From the NCBI GenBank assembly GCA_002726865.1, contig PBSW01000015.1:1-40889 (forward strand): 40,889 bases of DNA, in the 5' to 3' direction. The notes beneath the pieces are model-generated. The model saw nothing but the letters and a program-made list of their open reading frames with translations, made no database searches and was not told the DNA's origin. The DNA comes from Candidatus Bathyarchaeota archaeon (GTDB lineage Archaea > Thermoproteota > Bathyarchaeia > TCS64). The position numbers were made by a program, and so were the translations under genes. Positions 7,874 through 15,938 of this stretch are shown one piece after another. Position 1 is the stretch's first letter. Every line of letters starts with the position of its first letter.

Positions 7874-9802
7874 TTAAATCTGATAGGCCACAAATGTGGC
7901 CTCGTGGATAGCCTCAAGAATTCGACTAGGTCTGACACAGTCACCTATTTTATACAGTTCGTTAACCTGACCCTCCAAGCTATCGTATAACTCATCACAA
8001 GAACGAGAGCCTACGGCTATCACAACAGTGCCCGCTTTGAAAACATGCTTTTTCGAGTTTGCCCCAGTCGCTTCCAAGCTGTCAGATGATATCTTGTTGA
8101 CCTTCATTGAGGTGAAAACCCTAACCCCCATCTCTTGAAACCTTTCAAGCAGGAAAACTTTGCTGAAAGGCTCCATGTCTATCCCGACATCAGAGAGCAT
8201 CTCTATTACAGCTACGGTCTTACCCTTCTCTGCAAGGTATTCAGCAGTCTCTAGTCCTACCATTCCTCCGCCCACGACGAACACATTATCTTTTGCTTTG
8301 AATTCACCGGCCAAGACCTCCCAAGCACTGACCACGTTAGGACCATCTACTCCAGGAATTCTGGGGATAATCTGTACGGACCCAGTTGCAACTACAACTG
8401 CATCTGGTGTTTCATTTTGAACTAGTTCCCTTGTAACCTCTTTCCTGAGGACAATATTTACACCTGATTTGGCAGCTTGATTCACTAGATAATCAGTATA
8501 ATAATTGATTTCTTCTTTTAGGGGTGGTGTGCCTGCCAGTATAAGCTGTCCACCTAGCATTCCCTGCTTTTCGTAAAGAGTTACATCGTGACCTCTTTGC
8601 GCTGCAACAGTCGCAGCAGTCATACCAGCAGGACCGCCTCCTATTACAAGTACTCGTTTCTGTTGTTTAGCCAGGGATAAAGGATAATTTTGAATTCGAC
8701 CCAAATTCGGGTTAACTGTGCAATGTACCCGTATGTTTCTAGAAGTAGCCATCTCGCAACGGAGGCATGCGAAACAAGGCGTAATATCGTCAAATTTCCC
8801 CCTTCTCGCCTTAATCGGGAGCTCCGGGTCAGCAAAAAGCGCTCTCCCCATGGCGACTAGGTCTGCCTTTCCCTCCACTAATATTTGCTCAGCCAATCTG
8901 GGATCGTTTATCCTACCGACAGCGATAACGGGAATATCGACAGTCTCCTTAATACCCTGAGCAAGATGGACATAAGCCGCCCTAGGGATGCACATAGGGG
9001 GCATTGCCTTATGATAGGACTCTACGATGCCCATGGTGACATCTATGCAAGATACGCCTGCGTCTGCTAGGTTTTTTGCGATGAACTTGTTGTCCTCAAG
9101 GGTGAGCCCCCCCTCTATGAATTCATCCCCGCTTATCCGCACCATTTGAGGGAAATCTTTACCTACTTTTTCCCTAGTCCTCTCGATGATTTCTAAGAGA
9201 AAGGTCAATCTCTTCTGAGGGGTCCCCCCATATGCATCGGTCCGCTTGTTGACGAAAGGAGAGAGAAATTGGGAGATCAGATACCCACTAGCACCATGGT
9301 ATTCTATTGCGTCGAAGCCGGCCTCTTTAGCTCTGAACGATGCTTTGGCGAAGGCTTCAACCAAATAGTCTATTTCGTCCAAAGTTAGAGCTCTTGCGGT
9401 TGTCCCGTATGGCGCGCAGAATGCCTTTGAAGGCGCTATTGGTACTTCGCCTACAGCTTCCGATGAAGAGATTGCTCTTCCTCCAAGGCTTAGCTGAATC
9501 GCTATCTTAGCCTTATGGATATGGACCGCTTCAACGATGTCGTTAAGGCCACGTATATGCTCGTCAGTATCTATCCTCAGACGACCCGTCTTTTTTTCAA
9601 ACGTAGTATCCACAAGGACCCAAGGGACTATAAGCAGGCCAGTTCCACCCTGTGCCCTGGTGAAATAATGATTAATGTGATAGCTGGTCGCTTCGCCTGA
9701 GACACTAGCGAAGCGGGTTCCCATAGGAGGCATCACTATCCTGTTTTTTACCTCCATAGTCCCTATTCGAATTGGTTCAAATAGTCGAGTAAGAGCGGTC
9801 AT
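7874..9802 (-). CDS. NADH:flavin oxidoreductase / 2,4-dienoyl-CoA reductase-like
   Basis: A 642-residue three-cofactor enzyme. An N-terminal Old Yellow Enzyme TIM barrel for FMN (to about 340) is followed by a 4Fe-4S site with Cys343, 346, 349 and 361, then an FAD/NAD(P) domain starting with VIGGGPAG near 387 and a second GGG dinucleotide fold (VFVVGGGMVG). The active-site loop reads GASGYLISQFL, close to the GSEGYL of dienoyl-CoA reductases rather than the AHGYL of many relatives. The family reduces enoate double bonds; bile-acid enzymes BaiCD/BaiH and trimethylamine dehydrogenase are relatives. It faces the cupin pair tail to tail. A TATA-like ATTTTAAAAT lies near 9827-9837. The substrate could be an unsaturated acyl-CoA, which fits the CoA-transferase gene in this block. 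Confidence 0.88.
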   Translation of the reverse strand: MTALTRLFEPIRIGTMEVKNRIVMPPMGTRFASVSGEATSYHINHYFTRAQGGTGLLIVPWVLVDTTFEKKTGRLRIDTDEHIRGLNDIVEAVHIHKAKIAIQLSLGGRAISSSEAVGEVPIAPSKAFCAPYGTTARALTLDEIDYLVEAFAKASFRAKEAGFDAIEYHGASGYLISQFLSPFVNKRTDAYGGTPQKRLTFLLEIIERTREKVGKDFPQMVRISGDEFIEGGLTLEDNKFIAKNLADAGVSCIDVTMGIVESYHKAMPPMCIPRAAYVHLAQGIKETVDIPVIAVGRINDPRLAEQILVEGKADLVAMGRALFADPELPIKARRGKFDDITPCFACLRCEMATSRNIRVHCTVNPNLGRIQNYPLSLAKQQKRVLVIGGGPAGMTAATVAAQRGHDVTLYEKQGMLGGQLILAGTPPLKEEINYYTDYLVNQAAKSGVNIVLRKEVTRELVQNETPDAVVVATGSVQIIPRIPGVDGPNVVSAWEVLAGEFKAKDNVFVVGGGMVGLETAEYLAEKGKTVAVIEMLSDVGIDMEPFSKVFLLERFQEMGVRVFTSMKVNKISSDSLEATGANSKKHVFKAGTVVIAVGSRSCDELYDSLEGQVNELYKIGDCVRPSRILEAIHEATFVAYQI

Positions 9803-9943
9803 GCTTTCAATACCTCACAGGGAGCTATTTTAAAATTTTCCGACAGCCTCTTATTTGAAATAAATGCGAGTCATTGATTGAAACAAAAGAAATAAAAAGG
9901 AAGAGAACCCTGCAAGAAGGTCCTCTTTAAGTTTCAAATATCA

Positions 9944-11116
9944 TTAGAGGTTGTAGGCCGCTATATAGGGAGCCCGCCAGTTTATGTACCAACCAAGGGT
10001 CTTGCATCCGGTGTCAGTTACTATGACGGTATCCTTAGAACGCCAGATCTCTCCATCTGGGCCGGATATAACTGGGTCTAGGACCAAAATCATTCCTGGC
10101 TTCAACTCTGTGTCATCGGTAGCGGTAAGATAGGGTGGCTCGTGGGATGTTACTCCTATTCCGTGGCCAACTCCAAGACCGTTTAGTAGCTTGATACCAT
10201 CGTTTCCCGCCTTCTCTAATACAGAGTTATAGACCTTACTGCATTTCACCCCAGGTTTGATAGTATCCATCGCCTTTTTCCTTAGCGATATTAGATCATT
10301 GAAAGTTTTGCTCTGCTCTGCGGTTGGTTCACCATTGATCACCGTTCTAGTCGCATCAGACCAATAACCATCATAAGAGCTAACCATACCCAAACGCACA
10401 AGCTCCCCATTCTGTAACACCTTCTCCCAGCCAATCGCATATCGATCAACTAAGGGCCACATTTTTTTCGCGCTTATGCCAGATGCAGCTTGGGCCATAG
10501 AGTGATGTCCAACAGTATCGAGGCCTCGCTCCATGCAGTGAACCCTGGTGTCCTCTGCCAATGCCATCTCGGTCTTGGGATGTGTAACAATGATGTGATG
10601 AGCGGAACCGACGATTCCGTGGTCAGTCCGATAAGCTACATCCTCAAGGAGCTCCGCTTCTTCGGATGTCTTGGTCATCCTGAGTGTTTTTATCCAATCA
10701 CTGCAATCCACAATCTCTAGTCCAGAGAGAGCATTCTCAATATTATTGAATAGAGCGTTGGACACCCGATTCAGGTCAAGTCCGATCTTTCCCCCGTTAT
10801 CAACTAACCCTTTGAGCTCCTCGGCTAGGGTTTTACTAGCGGGTTTAATGCTATCCTCTCCCTCCGTGTAGGGTGAGACTTTCTCAAGCCAACTCATGTT
10901 GCGAAGTGTCGATTCCCACTCAACGGGGCATATACAGATTCTAATCCCATTTTTTGGCCATATTACTATCACGGGTCGGTCAGGGTAGCTATAGAGGAAA
11001 GGCATTGAGGCGCCACTAAGATATAGAACGTTATCCGAACCTACAGCTACTATTGCGTCATATTCAGAATTTTCTATTGCATTACAAACCTTTTCTTTTA
11101 TACCGAGTTTCTTCAT
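9944..11116 (-). CDS. M24-family pita-bread protein with degenerate metal site, creatinase-like (a)
   Basis: A 390-residue protein with an N-terminal creatinase/prolidase domain and a C-terminal M24 fold. Against the intact M24 peptidase in this window (Asp, Asp, His, Glu, Glu) its residues are Gly243, Asp254, His318, Asp347 and Lys361, so three of five ligands are changed and a dinuclear metal site is unlikely. Creatinase, which hydrolyses creatine without metal, also belongs to this fold. The start was chosen because GGAG overlapping the preceding stop codon is nine bases before this ATG; the ATG at 11125 would directly abut it. It is the second gene of a two-gene unit with its paralogue. 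It could be a C-N hydrolase for a non-peptide substrate or a non-catalytic partner. Confidence 0.8.
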   Translation of the reverse strand: MKKLGIKEKVCNAIENSEYDAIVAVGSDNVLYLSGASMPFLYSYPDRPVIVIWPKNGIRICICPVEWESTLRNMSWLEKVSPYTEGEDSIKPASKTLAEELKGLVDNGGKIGLDLNRVSNALFNNIENALSGLEIVDCSDWIKTLRMTKTSEEAELLEDVAYRTDHGIVGSAHHIIVTHPKTEMALAEDTRVHCMERGLDTVGHHSMAQAASGISAKKMWPLVDRYAIGWEKVLQNGELVRLGMVSSYDGYWSDATRTVINGEPTAEQSKTFNDLISLRKKAMDTIKPGVKCSKVYNSVLEKAGNDGIKLLNGLGVGHGIGVTSHEPPYLTATDDTELKPGMILVLDPVISGPDGEIWRSKDTVIVTDTGCKTLGWYINWRAPYIAAYNL

Positions 11117-11125
11117 TTTTTTCAT

Positions 11126-11129
11126 CTCC
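11126..11129 (-). promoter_or_regulatory. Ribosome binding site overlapping stop codon
   Basis: GGAG shares its first G with the TAG stop of the upstream paralogue. It suits the ATG at 11116 better than the one at 11125. Confidence 0.5.
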
Positions 11130-12286
11130 TAATGTGTCGACCTGAATCCTATCACAGAATATAGCTTGTCCCATGTCTTATACCAGCTAAGAAGAGTTGG
11201 AGAACTCTCCGTGATTTTGTAGATATCTTTAGAGTGGATTAGCTCTTTTTCTGGACCATAAGTATAAACATCAAGTGCTATGACCATACCAGGTCTAAGG
11301 ACGGTTTCATCCAAGGAGTTCAAGAAGGGGGCTTCTCTGTGGCTGACACCAACGCCATGACCAATCCCAGCCTCCTCAAAGAACGGTATCCCAAGCTCAT
11401 AGGCTTTCTTTTTCACCTCGGCGAAAGCTTCGTTGCATTTGGTGCCAGACTTGAGAGTCGCGAGGGCCACAGATTTTATCCTGAGGTTGTTCTCAAAAGC
11501 AGCTGACTGCTCATGAGTCGGATTTCCGATCACAGCCATACGACCTGCATTTGACCAGTATCCTTTGAGGTGATTTGTTATATCTATCCGGGCAAGGTCC
11601 CCCTCCTTAATCCATCCTCTCTGAGGAGTGTAAAACATCTGGGCAGCAGCTCCCACCTGAGTTGCCATGTGCTCTACGCCAGTGCCTCCGAATTCAAAGA
11701 CATGAACTCTCACTCTCTCCGTAAACTCATTGATAGTATATCCAGGGACAGCGACGGTCCCCTCTAAATGCATTAAAGCAGTGATGATTCCCAGCTCAGA
11801 TTGATATGCTGCAGACTCGATTAATTTCACCTCCTGGGGAGTTTTTAATAAGCGAAGATCTCTGAGCACACTATCAAAAGGTATCCATTCAACATCAGAG
11901 ATAATCTGTTTTAAATTATCTATAAATTGTTTTGATGCTCGGGTTTCGTCAATCCCGATTTTAGCTTTTTCAAGACCGAGTCGCGCCATTAGGACCTTGA
12001 TTGTCCCGATGAGTGCCTTTGGGGGTAGGTCTTTGTTTTCGTCATAAGCTACCAGCTCCCCATTCCAGCCTTGGTCTCTTACTGCTTCCTCCCAGTCAAT
12101 GGGACATGCAATACCACCTAGTCCCTCCTTGGTATGAAGCACTACAGCCTGCCTGTCCGGGTAATTGGAAGCAAAGGGGAGGATTAGATGACTCACATAG
12201 GTGAAGTTATCCACACCTATTACCAATAATGCATCCAGATCCTCGGTTGCTATGGCAGTATTAATTTTCTTATCGATCTCAATCAT
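11129..12286 (-). CDS. M24-family pita-bread protein with degenerate metal site, creatinase-like (b)
   Basis: A 385-residue paralogue of the next gene. The fold is clear (GIGHGVGVSHREAP, LRPGMVIALD) but the ligand set reads Asp235, Asn246, His310, Asp339, Lys353 instead of Asp, Asp, His, Glu, Glu. The Glu-to-Asp and Glu-to-Lys changes are shared with its partner, so they are inherited and probably functional. The N-terminal domain begins with an EDLDALLVIGVDN segment like prolidase and creatinase N-domains. It is first in a two-gene unit transcribed away from the AstE-like gene at 12406, with a shared 119-base promoter region. A creatinase-type amidinohydrolase or related hydrolase acting beside the creatininase-like protein is plausible but unproven. 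Confidence 0.8.
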   Translation of the reverse strand: MIEIDKKINTAIATEDLDALLVIGVDNFTYVSHLILPFASNYPDRQAVVLHTKEGLGGIACPIDWEEAVRDQGWNGELVAYDENKDLPPKALIGTIKVLMARLGLEKAKIGIDETRASKQFIDNLKQIISDVEWIPFDSVLRDLRLLKTPQEVKLIESAAYQSELGIITALMHLEGTVAVPGYTINEFTERVRVHVFEFGGTGVEHMATQVGAAAQMFYTPQRGWIKEGDLARIDITNHLKGYWSNAGRMAVIGNPTHEQSAAFENNLRIKSVALATLKSGTKCNEAFAEVKKKAYELGIPFFEEAGIGHGVGVSHREAPFLNSLDETVLRPGMVIALDVYTYGPEKELIHSKDIYKITESSPTLLSWYKTWDKLYSVIGFRSTH

Positions 12287-12373
12287 TTATTCATTCTTCC
12301 TTCCTGTTTTACGGAGATTACCATTCCAAATACGATATGCGGAATTAAACGTTTTCGAGAGTGAACCGGTGTT

Positions 12374-12384
12374 CTTAAATAAAC
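12374..12384 (+). promoter_or_regulatory. TATA-like box for AstE-like gene
   Basis: CTTAAATAAAC lies 22-32 bases before the ATG at 12406. It argues against a TTG start at 12385 and for a leaderless mRNA. Confidence 0.55.
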
Positions 12385-12405
12385 TTGGATATCGCTTTCC
12401 TTATT

Positions 12406-13422
12406 ATGTCAGGAGACAGTTTTAACCCTTTAGAAGTCAAAAAGGGAGAAAAAAAATTCGGATACGTGCCTATTGTAGATACGGTAGCAGCGAAGTTTGA
12501 TATGCCCGTGGGCGTCGTTAATGGTGTTAATGATGGTCCCACCCTCGCAGTGACCGGAGGACTGTATCCCACTGAGTACTGTGGCGTCGAGGCAGCCTCC
12601 AGATTATACCAGCTCTTGGACCCCGAGAAACTATCGGGGCGGTTTATCACCATCCCCGTGATGAACATGAACGCGCTCCAGTTCCGAGTACCCGGGCTAA
12701 ACCTAACATCCTCCTCCACGACCCCCGTCGACAGGGGGAGAATAAACAGTTCATTCCCAGGGGACCCCGAGGGGAGACCCACCCAGATTCTCGCCCACAA
12801 GACGTTCAATATCCTCTCTAAAGCGAATTACCACGTCGACTTCAGGGGAGGAGACCTGAACGAGTCCCATCTCGTTCACACTATCGTGCTGAGGGCCGGA
12901 AAAGACACCGATGAGACAGGTGAGACCATGGCGAAAGTCGTCGGATACGAGTATGTGCTACCCAGCACCCCGGAGATAGGACACACGAGACCCGGCACGA
13001 TGGTCTACGAACTGAACAACGCCGGTGTTGCCTCCATCATCACCGAGAGCGGCCTTGGATACAGAGAGCAACCTCTCGAGGAGTTTGTCGAGTTGCACAT
13101 CAGTGGCACATTGAACCTCTTGAAGCACTTCGGCATGAGCGAGGGTGAACCGACGAAGCCCAAGAATCAGAGATACCTGAACAGCAAATGGAATAGGGCG
13201 CCTGCCCCGGTTTCAGGCATCTGGACCGCCACCGCCGACTATGGAGACATCTTCGAGAAAGGGGACGTTCTCGGCAGGATCACCGACCTCGACGGCTCCA
13301 CGCTGGCAGAAGTGAACGCTCCGATCAGCGGTATCGTTCACACCATGTTCCCGAAGCGGGTAGTCCACAAGAACGACCCGCTGTTCCTGCTCCTTGAGAT
13401 CGAGGGCAAAACAGGGTACTAG
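12406..13422 (+). CDS. AstE/aspartoacylase-like M14 protein lacking both His ligands
   Basis: A 338-residue relative of succinylglutamate desuccinylase and aspartoacylase. These zinc enzymes use His and Glu in GGxHGxE and a second His. Here the first motif is GGLYPTE (Tyr54 for His, Glu57 kept) and the second site is DFRGGD (Arg147 for the His seen as LHGGD in the gene at 18602). The late Glu (ITESG) remains. The C-terminal lipoyl-like barrel (from about 265, PAPVSGIWTA through PISGIVHTMF) is complete. A zinc-free or non-catalytic role is therefore likely. Third codon positions are markedly richer in G and C than in neighbouring genes, hinting at a different origin or strong expression. Divergent from the M24 pair. 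Confidence 0.8.
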   Translation: MSGDSFNPLEVKKGEKKFGYVPIVDTVAAKFDMPVGVVNGVNDGPTLAVTGGLYPTEYCGVEAASRLYQLLDPEKLSGRFITIPVMNMNALQFRVPGLNLTSSSTTPVDRGRINSSFPGDPEGRPTQILAHKTFNILSKANYHVDFRGGDLNESHLVHTIVLRAGKDTDETGETMAKVVGYEYVLPSTPEIGHTRPGTMVYELNNAGVASIITESGLGYREQPLEEFVELHISGTLNLLKHFGMSEGEPTKPKNQRYLNSKWNRAPAPVSGIWTATADYGDIFEKGDVLGRITDLDGSTLAEVNAPISGIVHTMFPKRVVHKNDPLFLLLEIEGKTGY

Positions 13423-13455
13423 CAAGAGAGATTTTCCGAGGGACATTCATTCCCT

Positions 13456-13474
13456 CACTTTTTCTACTTATTTT
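13456..13474 (+). terminator. T-rich tract after AstE-like gene
   Basis: Short T-runs (CACTTTTTC, TTATTTT) follow the stop by about 35 bases; weaker than the other T-tracts here. Confidence 0.35.
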
Positions 13475-13563
13475 GGTTCCATTTATTTTTTGTACCAAAG
13501 CAATTTTGTTTATAATGATCTATCCAAAAGTAAATTTGAATTCCATTTTTTAAATGAAAAAAT

Positions 13564-13573
13564 AGTTATATAG
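13564..13573 (+). promoter_or_regulatory. TATA-like box for creatininase-like gene
   Basis: AGTTATATAG lies 24-33 bases before the ATG at 13597, giving a leaderless or nearly leaderless transcript. Confidence 0.55.
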
Positions 13574-13596
13574 GACAAATCTAATCTTTTTGGAAT

Positions 13597-14472
13597 ATGA
13601 CAAAGTATCTTTTAGCAGATATGACTTCTGCCGAAGCTGCGAAGATAGTGAAAGAAAGGAAGATCGTTGTTGTGCCGGTGGGGGCGATACATAAGCATGG
13701 CGATGGTCCACTTGGAACAGATATGTTCTCCTGTACAGAGCTCGCTAGAAGGCTTGGCGAGGCAATTCCAGATAAAGTGATAGTTGTCCCGACACTCCCC
13801 TACGGAGTATCAGGCAGCGCTACTCTACCTGGGACTATAAAAACTTCACAAGAACCTGTAAGGCAAATAATCAAGGAGATCTCGATGTCATTCGTCAAAT
13901 TCGGTATCAAACACTTCTTATTTCTCACCGGCCACGGTGGGAATGACGGTGCATACCTGAGCGTAGCAAGAGAGCTCAATAAATTGGGAGTGTTATGTGC
14001 CTACGTCAGGTGGTGGGATCTTATGATCCAGCTGGAGGGGGACAAGAATCCAAACTTTAGAAACGTCAACCTCTTGGAACAAAGCGTTGACGCTGCATGC
14101 GGTAAAAATGACCCCTCGGTCTTGAGAGACGGCGAAGGCAGAACAGGGGCTTTCCAGCAACGGCTCCGAAAAGACGTGCTTAACGATAAGTTCAGTTCAC
14201 CCGTGAAAATTGATGGGACCCTTATTTGTGCGGGCTCTGATCCCAAACTCACGAGTGTCCCTCATGGAGTGGTATACAATAAGGGGACAATTCAGATGCC
14301 GCTCCCTAGAGCAAAGGTGGATATAGATGATCCTGAGCCAGGCGAATGGGTGAGCATCTCCGACAAAGTTAGTGCAGAACAAGGCGATTACATACTGAAC
14401 ACTTGCAGAGACTGGCTTGTTGAGTTCTTAGCAGACTTTGAAACCCTCGAGATCCCGGAAAAATACCTATAA
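13597..14472 (+). CDS. Creatininase-family protein
   Basis: A 291-residue protein of the creatininase / ArfB amidohydrolase family, enzymes that open cyclic amides or remove formyl groups with a two-metal site. The N-terminal motif normally reads VGSxEQHG...GTD; here it is VGAIHKHGDGPLGTD, so the first ligand Glu is His32, while His34 and Asp42 remain and the loop is one residue shorter. The later LTGHGGN motif (His113) is intact. The changed first ligand suggests altered metal use or substrate. A creatininase-like protein near two creatinase-like proteins suggests a ring-opening then hydrolysis route, but true creatinine as substrate is only a hypothesis. ArfB (riboflavin/F420 pathway) is less likely given length and context. 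Confidence 0.82.
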   Translation: MTKYLLADMTSAEAAKIVKERKIVVVPVGAIHKHGDGPLGTDMFSCTELARRLGEAIPDKVIVVPTLPYGVSGSATLPGTIKTSQEPVRQIIKEISMSFVKFGIKHFLFLTGHGGNDGAYLSVARELNKLGVLCAYVRWWDLMIQLEGDKNPNFRNVNLLEQSVDAACGKNDPSVLRDGEGRTGAFQQRLRKDVLNDKFSSPVKIDGTLICAGSDPKLTSVPHGVVYNKGTIQMPLPRAKVDIDDPEPGEWVSISDKVSAEQGDYILNTCRDWLVEFLADFETLEIPEKYL

Positions 14473-14490
14473 AAAACAAATACCAGTAAC

Positions 14491-14520
14491 CCTTTTTTTT
14501 CTTTTTACCATTTTTTCTTT
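14491..14520 (+). terminator. T-tract terminator after creatininase-like gene
   Basis: Three runs of eight, five and six T follow the stop by about 20 bases. Confidence 0.6.
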
Positions 14521-14615
14521 GAACTCCATTATTTGTATCTATATGTTGAGGTAGATATCATATTTTCACTTTCTGAAAACGCTTAATACTAATCAACAAT
14601 ACTCTGAAGATTACT

Positions 14616-15782
14616 ATGGGAAAAAGATGGATATCAAAAAACCTGAAAAAAATGGAGCCCGACCCGTTTGGTGAATTAAGAGAAAAGATCCGCCACATGT
14701 CTAACGTAATCAATCTTAGTAGCGGAGATCCAGACTTCCCGACCCCGTCCCATATCGTTGAAGCGGCGTATAGGGCTCTCCAAGATGGATATACACACTA
14801 CACGCTCACCAGTGGTCTTCCCGAGCTCAAAGAGGAGATCGCTCAATACCAAAGGAAATTCCATATGAATCTGGATCCAGAAGGAGAAATATTGGTTACA
14901 CCGGGAAGTCAACAAGCCTTGTTCCTGACACTCACCAGCATACTAAATAATGCAGATGAAGTTTTAATACCCGACCCGAGCTACACGGTTTATTCTCCAA
15001 TCATTAAATATCTCGGAGCAAAGCCGATCATCTTTCCCTTGAACAGGGAAAATAACTTCCATATCGATCTACCAACCTTGGAAAAGAAAATTTCTCCCAA
15101 AACCAAGGCGCTAATAATTTGTTCTCCAAATAATCCCACAGGAACTGTCTTCTCAGATGCTGACTTAGAGACAGTTGCAGCTATTGCCATAGAGAATGAG
15201 CTCCTTGTGATATCAGACGAGATTTACAGCGAGTTTGTCTGGAAAGGGAAACACAAATCGATCGCAACCTATCCAGGAATGAAAAATAGAACAGTGGTTA
15301 TCGTAAGCTTTTCCAAGACCTTTTCCATGACCGGCTGGAGATTGGGTTACTTAATTGCAAACCAAGAGCTTACACAGATGATGGGGGGCCTTCAGGCTAA
15401 TATGGTCATTTGCCCTGCTGGATTCGTTCAGAGAGCGGGGCTGGCCGCCCTTCAGGGGTCATGGGAGCCAGTGACTTTAATGGCTCAAGAGTACGAGAAA
15501 AGGGTAGATTATGTAGTCCAGCGCCTTAACGCATTAAAGGGTATATCCTGCCGCAAACCTGAAGGCGCCTTCTACGTCTGGGTTGATGTCTCGGCGCTTT
15601 GCCCCTCCAGCATTGACTTTTGCAACGACCTCCTCGAAAAGAAAGCACTCATAACAATGGCTGGAAAGTATTTCGGTCAACAAGGCGAGGGTTTCGTCAG
15701 ATTAGCTCTGGTCAAACCCATGGATGTTTTAACTGAAGCTTTGGATAGAATGGACTCATACATCAACGGATTGGATATCTGA
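14616..15782 (+). CDS. Class I/II aminotransferase
   Basis: A 388-residue PLP enzyme of the aspartate aminotransferase fold. The PLP lysine is in SFSKTFSMTGWRLGY (Lys234); Asn171 in SPNNPTGT, Asp201 and Tyr204 in SDEIY are the usual cofactor contacts, and the substrate-carboxylate Arg is expected in the late GFVRLAL segment. Family members transfer amino groups between amino acids and 2-oxoacids; specificity cannot be read. In this block it may collect amino acids freed by the hydrolases and feed oxoacids to ferredoxin-linked oxidation. A TATA-like GCTTAATACT lies roughly 26-36 bases before the ATG. Monocistronic, with a convergent neighbour. Confidence 0.92.
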   Translation: MGKRWISKNLKKMEPDPFGELREKIRHMSNVINLSSGDPDFPTPSHIVEAAYRALQDGYTHYTLTSGLPELKEEIAQYQRKFHMNLDPEGEILVTPGSQQALFLTLTSILNNADEVLIPDPSYTVYSPIIKYLGAKPIIFPLNRENNFHIDLPTLEKKISPKTKALIICSPNNPTGTVFSDADLETVAAIAIENELLVISDEIYSEFVWKGKHKSIATYPGMKNRTVVIVSFSKTFSMTGWRLGYLIANQELTQMMGGLQANMVICPAGFVQRAGLAALQGSWEPVTLMAQEYEKRVDYVVQRLNALKGISCRKPEGAFYVWVDVSALCPSSIDFCNDLLEKKALITMAGKYFGQQGEGFVRLALVKPMDVLTEALDRMDSYINGLDI

Positions 15783-15938
15783 GATATTCGTCTCCCGTGT
15801 GTTCAACATTGCACATATCTTCAATGCATTTGTTTGTTTAATAATCACTTAAATCAAAGAGATTCAACGCACTAAATAGAAAAATAAGATACCCTCAATC
15901 GGGGGGTACATTGTATCAAATGAAGCTGCTGAAAAAAA

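Noticed and set aside
12385..12405. TTG start giving seven extra residues on the AstE-like protein
   Set aside because: The TATA-like box overlaps this TTG, so the mRNA would begin after it.
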